In this document: one piece after another, positions 1 through 12,049 of the stretch | Numbering within the stretch: the stretch's first letter is position 1 | Layout: each line of letters starts with the position of its first letter | Origin: Galeopsis tetrahit | Taxonomy: Eukaryota > Streptophyta > Magnoliopsida > Lamiales > Lamiaceae | Reading direction: 5' to 3' | Assembly (NCBI GenBank): GCA_963675135.1 | Contig: OY776124.1 | Span: 14,274,677-14,338,676 of the forward strand | Length of the DNA: 64,000 nucleotides | Notes under the pieces: model-generated | The model's database searches: none | Told to the model about the DNA's origin: nothing | What the model saw: the letters and a program-made list of their open reading frames with translations, nothing else | Translations under genes and position numbers: made by a program

Positions 1-1138
1 TAGGTTGAGAAGTAAAAAAAGATTGCCAGAATATATCCTGTTAAAATGCTTAAAGTCACGCAGTTCGGTTCATTCAGAAGTTATAATCGAGATCATCCGG
101 CCAAACAAGAATCCATAAACCACATATTCAAAACCCTTCCAAATCAATCCAAATACGTCACCCTCTACTCTACTACATCAGTCCCGATTAAATTATACTT
201 CCACTTGCAAGTGAAGTGATGGCTGACCTATTTAGCTGCGTATTTACTATTGGGACACACAGATACATATATATATGGATGGATATATACTATAGACAAG
301 GCATGGGCAAGCAAACTGTCTTATTACGAACGACAAACTAAAAGGATAATGAATATGTGGATAAGGTTTAACTGCCAGAATGGACTATTACTTGTTCAAA
401 CTCAAGAATCATATCGGAAAACAAGAGCACAACCCAAAGTTTTTTCGATTGAATATCCAGTTCCATTAATATGATACTTCCACTTGCAAGTGATGGCTGA
501 CCTATTTCAGCTGCATATTTACTATTGGGACACACAGATACAGATGGATGGGTATATAGACAAAGCATGGGCAAACAAACTGTCTTATTAACTAAAGGGA
601 TAATGAATATGTGGATAAGGTTTAACTGCCAGAATGGAATGGACTATTACTTGTTCAAACTCAAGAATCATATCAAAAAACAAAAGCACAACACAAAGTT
701 TTTTCGATTGAATATCCAGTTGTGGACTTCCAATAGACGAAGCATAACTAAACAAAGTCGAAACGTAATGGCAACGAGCCCACAATTGAAGGAAAGATTA
801 GATGCTCACGACAAAATCCAGTATCAAACCATTACTAGTGCTTTCATCTTTTTACCCTATATTAGAGATTCTTTCCAGATTATATGTTGTGCTTTTCTTT
901 TCCGAAATCCTTGCCCACCTTTTCCCCTTATGCAACTCCAGAATAGACTTTTATTCCCTTTTAAAGCTAAAAGCTATAAACAATCCAAAAAAATAAAGAA
1001 GTATCCACCTCACTAGAAACCTTTCCACGTTTTACCCCCAATAATTAACTAATTACACAGAAAAGTAGAAGTAATCAAATCCCAATTCAGCAATTAACCA
1101 TAACCCTAATTAAGAAAATTAAAGCAAGATACACTTAC
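1..1138 (-). other. intron 1 / downstream part of the RING-CH gene, no exon recognised
   Basis: This stretch follows the donor site of the RING-CH exon, so at least its right part is intron. I looked on the minus strand for the second zinc-ligand pair of the RING-CH domain and did not find it. Open frames here are short and not conserved in look. It holds the tandem duplication listed separately. Confidence 0.4.
190..723. repeat. imperfect tandem duplication, unit about 265 bp
   Basis: Two head-to-tail copies, about 190-465 and 467-723. Both begin at ATACTTCCACTTGCAAGTG and share blocks such as TATTTACTATTGGGACACAC, TGTGGATAAGGTTTAACTGC and AAAGTTTTTTCGATTGAAT. The copies differ by small indels and substitutions, so the duplication is not recent. 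Confidence 0.85.
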
Positions 1139-1479
1139 TTGTTTCCCTTAATCTTGAACCAAGCTTCAGCGCATTGTTTGTGAGCAGCAGCTAAATCTTC
1201 CTTACAAGAACAACCCAGTTCAATCGGAATACCAGATTCTTGATTTGTTGCATCCATGCTCAAATGGCAAATTCTACAATCCCTTTCATATTTATCCAAA
1301 TGCAGATCCACAATCTCTACAGAACACTCTGACACACTGGATTCCTTCCTCTCATGCTTTTCTTTGCTAATACTTTCAACAATCTCGATTGCATCCGACA
1401 ACTGCGGTGGCCCCCCGCCGCCATTGTTAGAAGTAGCTAATTCTAAGTCGATTTCATGGGAGTGTTGTAAATTTGACAT
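1139..1479 (-). CDS. RING-CH (RINGv) zinc-finger protein, first coding exon (partial gene)
   Basis: The exon encodes about 113 residues. It starts MSNLQHSHEID and runs through an acidic, serine-rich stretch into the first two thirds of a C4HC3 RING-variant domain: CRICH, then GCSCKEDL, then AHKQC and AWFKIKGN. Six of the eight zinc ligands are present; the last Cys pair must lie in the next exon. The exon ends at a clean donor (AA|GTAAGTG, intron from 1138) in phase 2. No stretch between 1 and 1138 encodes the missing CEIC part, so the gene continues past the left edge. I chose the ATG at 1477-1479 because the open frame upstream has no other ATG. An out-of-frame ATG at 1508-1510 opens an 18-codon uORF that overlaps the start. 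A TATAAAT at 1711-1717 fits a promoter. RING-CH proteins are usually E3 ubiquitin ligases (MARCH-like), and many plant members have membrane segments after the RING, which are not visible here. Confidence 0.8.
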
Positions 1480-1891
1480 TTTTAGAGAAGCCCAGATCAA
1501 GAATCTTCATATAAATGCAGAATACGACACATACACTCTCTCTGTAAAGAAAAGGCGGAGACAGCCCACAAGAAAGATCAGACAGACAAAATCAGTGTTG
1601 AGTAAAGAAAAACACGCAGTGAAACCGAGGCGTCGGTGAGAATTACAATCGTCATGGATAGTCCACCCTCTTTTGGAGGGATATATTTGCAATTCTTTTT
1701 CTATGGCGAAATTTATATGGGTGCAATCAGTTATGTACTACTCCACTACACTTGTTCTACTATTTCAAGTTATTATTCTCGTAAATGATAATTTTAAAAA
1801 TTTAGTAATATTTTTTTAATAAAATAATGTGAACAAATTTAGATAAAATATAATATACATGTCCCATAACACCTTTCACACTTTACTTTCT

Positions 1892-2502
1892 GGGCTAGTC
1901 TTTGACGAGTCTTATGTGAAATATTGCATATATGTATTCGATGTTAATTTGATCAAGTTAAAACCCTAACAAAAGTCAAATTAAGATAATTTTAAAAACT
2001 TCGCGGGTCATAAGCCCGGATCCGGATTGCCCAGAAAATTTGCGGGTCGCAAATAGATGGTTTACTATATGACCAAAATATTGTTACTACAAGGTCAAAA
2101 AAATATCACTACAAGGCTAAAATTTTAATACTACATGTCAAACCATTCTGCAAATTCATCAAAAAATTAATTGTCCATGATATTTTTGGACATGTAGTAA
2201 TAAACTTTTGATCTTATAGTGATAAAATTTTGATCTTGTAGTAACATTGTTTTAGTCATGTAGTAGCCAAATAAGTTAGAATTATTTTAGTAATTTTGCT
2301 AAAAAAATATATATATAAGTGTCCAGAATATTTTTGAACTTGCAGGAATACACTTTTGGTCTTGTAGTGACAAAATTTATATCATGTAGTAAGATAATAT
2401 TTTAGAGCGAAAATAAATATTATAATTAAGGTTGACCCACGTTGACCCGCATTTGACCCACGAATTTTGACTTAATTGATCAATATTGCATATAAGTTTT
2501 TG
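1892..2502. mobile_element. non-autonomous TIR element, same family as the 20.5 kb element
   Basis: The left end reads GGGCTAGTC, then GAAATATTGCATATATG. The right end reads CAATATTGCATATAAGTTTTT. The same end sequences occur around 20505-20560 and, inverted, at 21585-21615. The interior is rich in short TACTACA / TGTAGTA words, as in the other copy. There is no coding capacity. The boundaries are approximate and no TSD was settled. Confidence 0.5.
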
Positions 2503-2518
2503 CCTTGCTTTTTTTTTT

Positions 2519-2783
2519 ATATCTCACAATACTTTTTACACTTTACTTTTTTTTTTTAAATGTTTAAAAATACCTTTTACACCCTTAAAATAGAAACTCT
2601 TTTATAAACTTTATCCTTACAATATCTACAAATTTACATAAAATCTCATTACTTTTGGCCACACTCATATACACAAGTCCATTCATTTTTTTATTTTATT
2701 AGTAAAAATTTATAAAATTACCCCTCAAAACTCTATTCATTCTTACATTTTCTTAAAAAGTATGCTCACATTCGGGGACAGTA
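2519..2783. mobile_element. degenerate Stowaway-type MITE relic
   Basis: The interior blocks match the well-preserved MITE at 56242-56512 in order: a TTATAAACTTTATCC-like block, TTTACATAAAATCTCATTAC, AAAATTACCCCTCAA and CTTAAAAAGTATGCTCACAT. The terminal CTCCCTCCG motifs have decayed. Confidence 0.5.
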
Positions 2784-4526
2784 TCTCATATGCTATTTAT
2801 GAATATTTTTTAAAATTTATTGACATTTATTTTATTTTTTTAATTTTTTATATTTTTCGATAATTTATTGATATGCTCCATATTGTTATTGTATATCACT
2901 ATTAATAGACATTTTTTATTTTTTTATAAATATAGTAGAAATATTGTTTTTTTCAATATTGATTTCGATGATCATAAAAAAGAGATATATTAAAAATATA
3001 TTGATTTTTTTTTTTTTTTTAGTATTTTCGTCCTTGATAATATCTTTAATTATGACTTTAACTTTTAATTTTTGAGGCCAACCAAGACTTCACTTATTTG
3101 GCATGTAAAGTGATTAATTAAACTAAATTAAGCACGTGGTTTCATATGCGCCAGATACATGAACCGAAAGTTATTGTAGGTGTGTTGAGGATTAGGAAAA
3201 AAAATCTAAGTTTAAGCGAAATAATTACATTTTTATACGTGTAATTTTTTTTAAGCAAATATATGTATAAATGTAATGTTGAGTTCAAAAGAAAAAGTTT
3301 GCTTTTGCTTTCTCTTTATAACATATACGGCTGGCCTCCAGACTTATACAGTAGTTGATAATGATATTCAACCAACATTGATATTGAAACGGTTCTCCTT
3401 TTGGTACATCCAAATATTTATATGGTAACCATGTAAATAACTCGTTTTTTCATTTTTTATTGTTTTAATCTAATTGACTTATTAACTTAAAAAAATGTCA
3501 ACCTATCTTTTCTTCTTTTATCTTTTTTTATTTTTATTCATTTTACTTAATCTATCCACTAAAATATTGTAATGTAAACATAAAATTATTGTTTCTATAA
3601 AAGAAAATTAATATACTTTTAGTGTACAGACAAATAAAGAAAGTGAACATATTTTTTTATAGACGGAGAAATATCACTTTTCATCAACCCAATACAATTT
3701 TAATTTTATATTTTTTTTAACTTGTATAAAAAATAAATGTATCAATTACATTAGGACAGAAAAAGTATTTAATATACTGTGCAGATTTGCAAAAAGAAAA
3801 ATGTTATAATTTGGAAGATAAATTAATTACACTGATGCAAAGTGTGTATAAAAAAGATGATTAAATACGTAGAACAAACTAGTCCATTAATTATGAATAT
3901 CCGAAAAGTAATAAATCTTAGATAAGTTGATTAAGAAAAATATCGTAAATAAGATATTAAAATAAACTCTCATTTTCTTATTAATCAATTCAACCCCAAA
4001 ATAATAATAAAATCACATATTTATACTAAAATAAAATCTAGAAATTCCTAATAATAATATACTATTATTATATAAAGATAAACATAAATAAAAGGTAACA
4101 AATATTCAACAATATATTAAATATTAAATATAATATAAAAACATATTTTTGTATATATTTTTATATATATCCATATGCAATTGTTGCAAATTATTATAAA
4201 TTTACAATAATACTACTTATTAAATAATACCACTATATTTATAAAGTAATTATATCTAAAGATTTTTCACATAATTTGATGTGTTTGAGTGTGTAAAATA
4301 TTATGTTTTTTTACTTTATATAAATATTAAAACATAGTAATATTTAGAAATGTTTATTCGGGTCGAGCTAACCGGGTCGACCGTTTAACCCTGAAAAATG
4401 TAGGGTTAGGGTACATGAATTATAAGTCCGTTTAAAATCGGGCTTTTTTGACTCAAACCGGTTAGCCCGTGGACTCAACCGGGCCAACCCGCTAGCCCGA
4501 GTTATTACCCTTTATTTTATTTTTTT
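2784..4526. other. AT-rich intergenic DNA
   Basis: Very AT-rich with homopolymer runs and no ORF or recognised domain. A C/G-rich patch at about 4357-4505 repeats CCGGGTCGACCG / AACCGGGCCAACCCG-like words, and similar words recur at 5545-5690. This is the type of low-complexity end seen in some plant non-autonomous transposons, but no terminal pair could be fixed. Confidence 0.5.
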
Positions 4527-5295
4527 AGGGTTGGTCTGCTATGCACTCGAGTGCATGTTGTGCACTCTAGTCCATGTTGCACTTTTCAGTTGTACTGACT
4601 TGCACTTTTTCATGACTTACACGTTTTAGTAAAATAGTGTTGCACTTTCCAATTATTAAACTGTATAATAATATATATTTTTATTTATAGTGACTTACAC
4701 CTTTTAGTAATATTTTGTTACACTTTTCAGTTTAATAACTTACACTTTTCATTAAAAATTGTGATGCTAACTTGCACTTTTTAATAATATTGTGTTGCAC
4801 TTTTCAGTAAAAAAATTTGTTGCACTATTCAGTTATAGACTCTTACACTTTCAGTTATATTGACTTACACTTTTCATTAATATTGTGATGTTCTTTTCAG
4901 TAATACTACCGACTTGCACATTTCAGAAATATCGTACTTCACTTTTAGTTATACTAACTTATACTTTTAGGGCTTGTTTGGTTTGTTAGATAGGATATAT
5001 ATATTAGGATAGGATAGATATATTAAGATAGGATTTAGTGGGACAATTTGAAAATTTGATTTAAAATTCATGTTTGGATTGATGGATTAAATTTTAAAGT
5101 TTATATGATATTTTATAATCAAGTTGTTTGGATTGTGGGATAAAATTGAAAAATATTATTATATAGTTTAATAATTAAAAAGTGTAATACCATTTTACCA
5201 AAAAGTGTAAATTATGAAAAAGTGCAAGTCAATACAACTGAAAAGTACAACGACTAAAGTGCACAACATGCACTCAAGTGTATACTAGACTAAAC
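4527..5295. mobile_element. hairpin MITE family, copy 1 (expanded)
   Basis: The left end (TATGCACTCGAGTGCATG, then TTGTGCAC and CTAGTCCATGTTGCAC) is inverted at the right end (GTGCACAACATGCACTC at about 5261). Between them lies an array of degenerate TGCACTTTTCAGT / TTACACTTTT words (4570-4970), then an AT-rich block with TTGTTTGGATTG-like words. The three shorter copies in the window (39065, 43874, 46650) lack the array, so this copy has grown internally. Flanks are poly-T and the TSD is ambiguous. Confidence 0.6.
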
Positions 5296-7017
5296 TTTTT
5301 TTTTTTAATAAATAACATGCAAACAAATTTTGGGCCATTTGGATTCATTAGTCATTATTACTATTTTTTTTATTAGATTATGATATTTGTTAAGCTTTTG
5401 AGTTCTAGAATTTTGTTTAAATTACATATTTATTTTCTCATTTATTAATCATCAACTAATTAAATATTTTTCTTTTTTATTTTCTTATTGAACGTGTCAA
5501 TTGAGATCTTTAATTTTAAAAGAATTTTTTTTTATTGTAGTTCGTCAGTGGCCCGTTTAGCCCGTGGCCCGCTAGGATTATGATTATGTCTCAACAATTA
5601 TAGGACTGGTAAGTATGAACCGGTTAAGGCCCTTACCCGTAGTCCTGTAGGACTGACCCTATAGAGCTAGAATCAGCCCGATAGACATCCGTAGTAATAT
5701 TAGTTGATAATATTACAAATTAAAATAATAATATTGGATAACTAATTAACGTACCATTGTAATTCAATTTAGAAAGTTTCGCATTGGGATAAAAATAAAC
5801 ATGACGATGGAATGTCAAGATTCCAAATATTGTACAATCACCACAATCTTCGACACACACGAGGGGATTTAAATAAAAATAACAAATGAAAATCATGTTG
5901 TTTTCTCTTAAAAAAAATTACATAAACTACTTCATTCGCTTCACAATTTTTTACACACCTCCTAAAAAAAAACTTTTTTTATAAACTCCACTCAAATAAT
6001 CTTTTTTTTTTTATATAAACCGTACACTTACAATATTAATATATTTACATAAAATGTTATTATTTTTACACTCAATTCAACTAATTTTATTTTTGTTAAT
6101 AGAAGTTTACAAAATTACATACTACTACTATATAGGGAACATTTTACGTATTAATTTGATAATATATTGTTTTATAGGGTTTTCATAACAATTTTAATTT
6201 TAATTAATATCTTACAAGATAATTTATTTTAATTAGTTAGAATAATAATTAATATTATGAATTCATAAAAAGTTAAATACAGAATTAGTGTAGATTCTTC
6301 AACAAAAATGTGGGACTTTCGTTGAGAATAAGGTTTGAGTTTGTGTACATCGCACTATCAAATGTTTGCTGTTGATAAAATGAGTATATATTCACTCAAT
6401 CAAATACAGTGTATCCAATATGTATATGTTGATGGTTTTCTTTAACGTGTTATCATCTTTCAAATCAATAATTAAGCAACTATTCAAATCATCAACATGG
6501 GGCCTGTTTTGTAAAAGCAACTCCATTCTTCCTTTCTTAAAAGTATGCATGATCTTATTATAACTTATAAGAGTCGATTAGTTAATCATATTCCCTCCGT
6601 CCAAATTCATTATGCTCATTTCTCGAGCAGCTACGTATCGATACTGGAGCTAATGAAAAGGTAGTTTGAAGATAGTTAGAGTCAGTTACAAGCACATGTC
6701 ATGCACATGGAAAACGGTTACGAGCTCAAAACTACTTAATATTAAACAACGTTGACACATATACTAAGGATATATCACTCTACCACAAAACTCATAAACC
6801 AACACATGTCAAAAACAGTCGCAGAAAATCATATAAAATTAATCTATAATCATATGAAATAAATGTTTACTCATGGACAAAATTTCTTGGATCTCCCACG
6901 CCACGCACCATAATCCCAAGCTCCTTCAAAAGATCAAGCAGCCACTGCATTCTCGAGTCAAGAATTCATTCTCATAAATCGTGATTTACTTATCGGAGAC
7001 AAGATTCAGATGCAGTA
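5296..7017. other. AT-rich intergenic DNA with repeat relics
   Basis: 5545-5690 holds GC-rich words (GGCCCGTTTAGCCCGTGGCC and similar). 5936-6125 matches the interior of the Stowaway family (listed separately). 6592 starts a lone CCCTCCGTCC end without a partner. 6880-7017 is probably the 3' UTR and terminator region of the MYB gene. No coding sequence was recognised. Confidence 0.4.
5936..6125. mobile_element. degenerate Stowaway-type MITE relic
   Basis: Shares the order TTACACACCTCCTAAAA, TTATAAACTCCACTC, ATATTTACATAAAATGTTAT and AAGTTTACAAAATTAC with the interior of the MITE at 56242-56512. Both ends have been lost. Confidence 0.4.
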
Positions 7018-9927
7018 TCAACTCAAGCTTTCAACCTGAGCTCGTAGATTGAACGTAGGCATACCCATCTCGGCCTTTTCGATGCTATTAAATGCCCTTC
7101 CCTCTAATGCGTATTGATTGTCTGTATTATGGCTTGATATCCTTGCAGTATTCTCAAGACCACTTTTAATCCAGGCGATGTTATTCAAATCCGTTGCTAC
7201 AGCTGCCAGCTCATGGCTTGAGAAAGTAGGCAGATCTTCGTATTCAACGAATTCTGGTCCCAACAATGATGTGCGATGAGAAGAATTCGTAGTGGAATCT
7301 TCACAGCAACCGTGACCACATTGTGATGGAATTATCCTCTCACCAGATACACCTTTAAGAAACTTACGTATTTCAGAATCAAGTTCAGATGATTGGGTTA
7401 GTGGCCCCTGAATAGGGACTGTTCTTGATGAATTATAGACACTGAATGCACCGATTTTTGCAACTGGACGAGAAATCACAGGCTGCCTCACCTCTTCATC
7501 AATTGTTTCCACATGAATTGGATTTTGTTTTGGAGCATCTTTCATCACCCTCAAATCCTCTGTTTCTATGAACTTCAGTGGAACTACAGATTCTTGAGTT
7601 TGGTCATTAAATGATCTTGGTAGGTTTTCAATGGATCTCGTTTCCCTATCCTGCATGGGATTGAATGAATTGAGAGGACCACCAGATGAGGTTTCTTCTG
7701 AAGATGTGTTAATCCAGTCGGTAGTTGTATTAGGTAATATCTGGGGAGTTAGTGGCGATGATCTCCTAAGATTTACGCACCTACGCCTTAATGTAGAATT
7801 CCAGTGGTTTTTAATTGCATTATCTGTTCTACCAGGGAGAAGTTTCGCAATTGAGGCCCATTTATTTCCATAAACAGCATGTGCATCTAAAATTATACCA
7901 TCTTCTTCATCTGCAAAAACATAACAAAACTTCAAAATAATACTAAACTCAAACTATGTATCTTCAATTTATACAATCAGCAAAGAAATAAAGAGATTTT
8001 ATAGCGTTATGATTATAAGGACAAACTACAAGTGAGAAGACTGCATACACACTCAAACGTGCATGTATATGTAATTAGCAGACACGCTCAGTTTACACAC
8101 TCACCAACACACAGATATGGGTAATGCTGCCCATAATCACCAAGACCACATAAATGAGATTGGAATGGAGAAAATGAATAAAAAAACACATAAAACATGC
8201 ATACGGTCTCCTTGGAGTCTGATAAATTTTAAGCAATTATCGAGTTTCGACTCTACAAGCCTAAAAACAAAGTGGTGCATCTTGACCTCAAGAACTTCAC
8301 TAAAGAAAAGCAACTTAACTTGGTTGATAATTATTCAATGTAGTTTGTAAGATAGGGATATTAGACGCAGTATAGATTTTAAATGAGGCATTCAATTTTC
8401 ATAACCTTCTCAGAGTTTGAGGCAATACTTATGATGGACCTTTTATTTAATAAGCAAATTGCAAGACATAAGTATACCCTTTCCATTGCATGAGAATGCG
8501 AGATGAACTGGAGCAGCATGGAAAGGAGGAATTACAACCACAAGGGCAATATTACAAGAATCAGCACCATGCAACCTTATGAGATACTAGCAGTTTTTGG
8601 GTTAATTATTTCGATCACCTGCTCATTATCTTAGAATGATTCGAGACAAGAGTATAACCATTTTTCATTACATTTTCTTCTTTCGCTTCTTTTTTATTTT
8701 ATATATTGGGTTAAGGTCTTGGGAATTATATTCATAATTGCTCTTTTAAAATTATATCAATGTCAAACAAGATAGCACTAGGGGCAGAGAAACTAAGGTG
8801 AAACTCTGTTTATCATAATAAATCATAAAAGCAGCAAAGAAGGTAAAAGCAGAAGTGGGCGCATTCTATACACCAATACCTCTTAGCATGCAATCGTTAT
8901 TCATACTTCAAGGCGCACCACAATTCTTTGTTATGGCAACCTAAAGTTACGATCACGCATACACAATTCTTCTTCACCAAAGATTAAAGGTTCAACAGCT
9001 CAAAACCTAAACAAGGCTTAATCATGCCAAACTGGAAGAAAGTATTCAATTCTTCATTTTATGCTACATTCAAGTCCAATTAGAATTCTCAGACACAACA
9101 GGCATATATAAGAGGCGCAACATCTGAGTAGCATTCATAACAATTCATTACATAGAAACAGATCCCATCTCCCTCAGCATGAACTCTTCCTAACGAATCA
9201 TTCAAACATCGAACCATTAACATGGACAAACTCAGAATGGAAGCAAACTTGCACAATATCCCCAAAACTCACATCAAAGAAAGAAAGCGCAATCAACATC
9301 AAGCACAACCACACCAAAACCCCAGTATTTCGAATCAGAACAATCAACTAACGCCATGAAAAAAGTACCCAAAAACGCATAAATCAAAGCACAATAACAG
9401 CACCACAAACCAAAATCCACAAAAGAAGAAACATTCAAACACCAACGAAACAATAAACCTCTCTCAAACTGGTATTAATAAACAAAAACCTTACCAGTAA
9501 AAGGTTTGCGCATAACGGAAGGGTCGAGTTGATTACACCAGCGGAGGCGGCACGACTTCCCAGACCTCCCCGCAATTCCTCGCGCGATCAAGCTCCAATT
9601 CCTCGCCCCGAACTTACTGACCAGTCCACTAAGAATCGCGTCCTCCTGCTGCGACCACGGCCCCCGAACTTTCCCCCTGGGCGCCGCCGCGGCTTCCGGA
9701 ACTCCTCCGTCGACCTCCATTGCGTCTTCAACCTCCTCGTCAAGAGGCTCTCCGTTCACCTCCCTCTTCTCTTCCACCATAGTCATTGTTTCTGTATTCG
9801 TTTCTCGAAGAATTTCTGCGCAAGTGTCTACAATCGCACCTAACAGCCTTTGTAACTGCAAAATGAATTCGACCCGCAGCGACTTCCCAGTGGACGGTTT
9901 TGTAGGACGGTTTTTACTTAATGACAT
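7018..9927 (-). CDS. R2R3-MYB transcription factor (MYB1/MYB25/MYB109-like), two exons
   Basis: Exon 1 is 9495-9927 and exon 2 is 7018-7910. The intron (7911-9494, about 1.6 kb) has donor G|GTAAGG and acceptor TTTTGCAG|AT. The join is in phase and gives 441 residues. R2 starts at [13 protein letters not shown] and ends at [12 protein letters not shown], with the regular three-Trp spacing. The intron falls just after KPFT in R3, which continues [18 protein letters not shown] and ends [13 protein letters not shown]; Phe replaces the first Trp, as is usual in plant R3. NQLDP and [17 protein letters not shown] are typical of the MYB1/25/109 clade. The C-terminal 240 residues are Ser/Thr-rich and acidic with no known fold. 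The protein should bind MYB recognition DNA in the nucleus. The N-terminus before R2 is long (about 90 residues); a later start at METs near residues 46-48 is possible. A minus-strand TATAAAAAT at 10076-10084 could be the TATA box. Confidence 0.9.
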
Positions 9928-10029
9928 CTGTGTCCCCTACCTTGAATGTATCTAGTACGACAGAAGACGGGTTTCAACCTTGCGGGGTAATATTGTAACT
10001 CCATAATTGTTGTCTTTGGGGTCCACCGT

Positions 10030-10945
10030 TGTTGCAACCGCTTTTGCTTATGGTGCGCCGAATCAGATTTTTTTTATTTTTATATTTAAATTGAAATTTG
10101 AAAGGTCGAAAAAACCTCGGACCTAGGTTTTCTTGGGCTTCAATTTTTAATTAATTATAATTAAGGTGGGCTTGTTTTTGGAATGGAAAATCTAAATTTA
10201 CAATTTTAAAATCTAACCCTCGTTTTACTTTAAAATTTTGGATGTAGGATTTTAAAAATTCTACTCAATCTTAATCTTAATCTTAATCTTAATACATTAT
10301 ATTTTATATTTGTGAAAATATAATGGGACACGTGTCATAATTTCAATACTCTATAAAATCTCTTTCTTCACTAAAATCGTCTATAGAATCTCTCTCTTCA
10401 CAAAATGGTCTATTTCAAAATCTACATTCTCATTAAAAAAATCTATTTTTCCTATTTTCATCTTAAAATAATAATGTTAATATTATTTACTCATAATAAT
10501 TATTTTTAAATTTGAAATCATTTTAATCTTATCTTCTAATATTCAAATTTAAATGAAACATATTCCGTATATTCTTAATCTCATCTTAATATCTTAATTT
10601 TAATATTATTTGTGAGAATATAATGGGACACGTGTCACAATTTCAAAATCTCTACATTCTCAAACATTCTGATTAAAAAAAATATATTTTTCCTATTTTC
10701 ATCTTAAATAATAATTTTAATATTATTTACTCATAATTATTATTTTTAAATTTAAAATCATTTTAATCTTATCTTCTAATATTCAAATTTAAATAAACCG
10801 AATTCCTATTTTTTTACATATTAATAATTTTTAGTCACTACACACTTTAAATGAAAATGAAGGATTGGTTATATAGAATCAATTCCTTATAACTTATAAA
10901 GAATTGACTTGACTTGGTCAACCTAAACCCTAAATATTCAAGAAT
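10030..10945. other. MYB promoter side and AT-rich repeats
   Basis: The right part is promoter and upstream DNA of the minus-strand MYB gene. 10261-10293 is a short run of the hexamer TTAATC. From 10310 to 10800 a segment of about 300 bp is duplicated (listed separately). No gene was seen. Confidence 0.5.
10310..10800. repeat. tandem duplication with G-box palindrome
   Basis: TAATGGGACACGTGTCA occurs at about 10321 and 10621. It is followed in both copies by CCTATTTTCATCTTAAA and ATTATTTACTCATAAT blocks (10456-10556 and 10692-10795). The shared GACACGTGTC is a palindrome with a CACGTG core. Confidence 0.7.
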
Positions 10946-10950
10946 ATTGT

Positions 10951-11981
10951 TGTAGACACCTAAATTTTAAATTCCTTTGAACCTCTAAAGTCCAGTAAAT
11001 CAAGACGGGCCTCTAAAGTCCGGTAAATCAAGACGGGCCTCTAAAGTCCCATAAATTCAAGACGGACCTCTAAAGTCCAATAAAGCAAGACGGGCCTCTA
11101 AAGTCCCATAAATGAAAATGGGCCTCTAAAGTCCAACAAATCAAGTCAAGCCCAAATAGGGTATTCTTAGCCCATCAAGTAATTCAAATTTTGAATTAGC
11201 CCTAACTACTTGCACAAATATCTCCCTGGCCCATAAGAAACCCTAGGTTATACACCTATAAATAGAGGCCTCATTTCATTCATTTTCACATCAAGAAATC
11301 AGAAGCATTCAAGGCTCTAAAATTCTCTGCAGAGATTTTAGAGTGTTCTTCAGCAAGGGGAGGATCTTCAAAGGCGTTCTTCGTGCAAAGCGGCGAGAAG
11401 TGGTGTTCGAGTGGAGATCAAGGTGCCAAGCCTCTTCGATTCGGCGTTTCTTCAAGGCGTTCTTGGGGAAAAGCAGCAAGAAGCAGTGTTCGAGTGGAGA
11501 TCAAGGTGCTAAGCCTCTTCGATTCGACGTTTCTTCAAAATTCTTCGTGGATCTTCAACGAAAAAGTCCCGAAAAGTCCCGGAAAGTCCCGAAAAGTCCC
11601 GGAAAGTCCCGAAAATCAACGTTTAATCCAAAATACGGCGTCAAGCCTTTGGATTAACGTTACAAAGTCCCAAATTCAAGAACAATCTTCAACGACGTTC
11701 ATCCAAAAAGTCCCTAAATTCGGCGGTTAATCCAAAATACGGTGCTAAACCTTTGGATTAACGTTATAAAGCCCCAAATACAAGATCGGATAGGATTCGG
11801 CTGCGGATCCAACTCCAGAAGTTCCAAAAAAAGCTCAAGAAATTCAAGAAGTTCAAGAAGAGAGAATCAGAGGAGAAATTAGAGATTGTAACCCGCAAAT
11901 ACTCGGTTTAAATCCGAAATTAAATAAAATCGTTTCGCATTTTCGCGTTTTTTATATTTAATTCACGAATTTATGTTTACA
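10951..11981 (+). repeat. 5' LTR of the TR-GAG-like element
   Basis: Contains a TATAAATA box at 11257-11264. Three internal repeat sets are visible: five copies of a GGGCCTCTAAAGTCC-type unit of about 29 bp (10980-11130); a doubled segment of about 70 bp (GTGTTCGAGTGGAGATCAAG); and a short array of AAGTCCCG / GAAAGTCCCG (11565-11605), followed by a doubled TTAATCCAAAATACGG block. Confidence 0.93.
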
Positions 11982-11984
11982 AAT

Positions 11985-12002
11985 TGGCACGCCCAGTGGG
12001 AC
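11985..12002 (+). other. primer-binding-site position
   Basis: TGGCACGCCCAGTGGGAC begins four bases inside the 5' LTR, where the tRNA primer should pair. The tRNA was not identified. It is not the initiator-Met site used by the copia element further on. Confidence 0.6.
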
Positions 12003-12049
12003 AATCTCTACCTCTCATCTCCACTCTTCAAGCAAATCAAGTCACGACG

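Noticed and set aside
525..1016. Open frame of about 160 codons on the plus strand
   Set aside because: It runs across the tandem duplication and intronic DNA of the RING-CH gene, has no domain and no protein-like pattern.
4970..5160. Possible separate MITE with a GGGCTTGTTTGG start
   Set aside because: The left end looks like a MITE terminus, but no inverted partner or TSD was found inside the expanded hairpin element.
11343..11730. Two overlapping plus-strand frames in the 5' LTR, repeated in the 3' LTR
   Set aside because: They come from the internal repeats of the LTR (AAGTCCCG and GTTCGAGTGG units) and lie downstream of the LTR promoter without conserved features.
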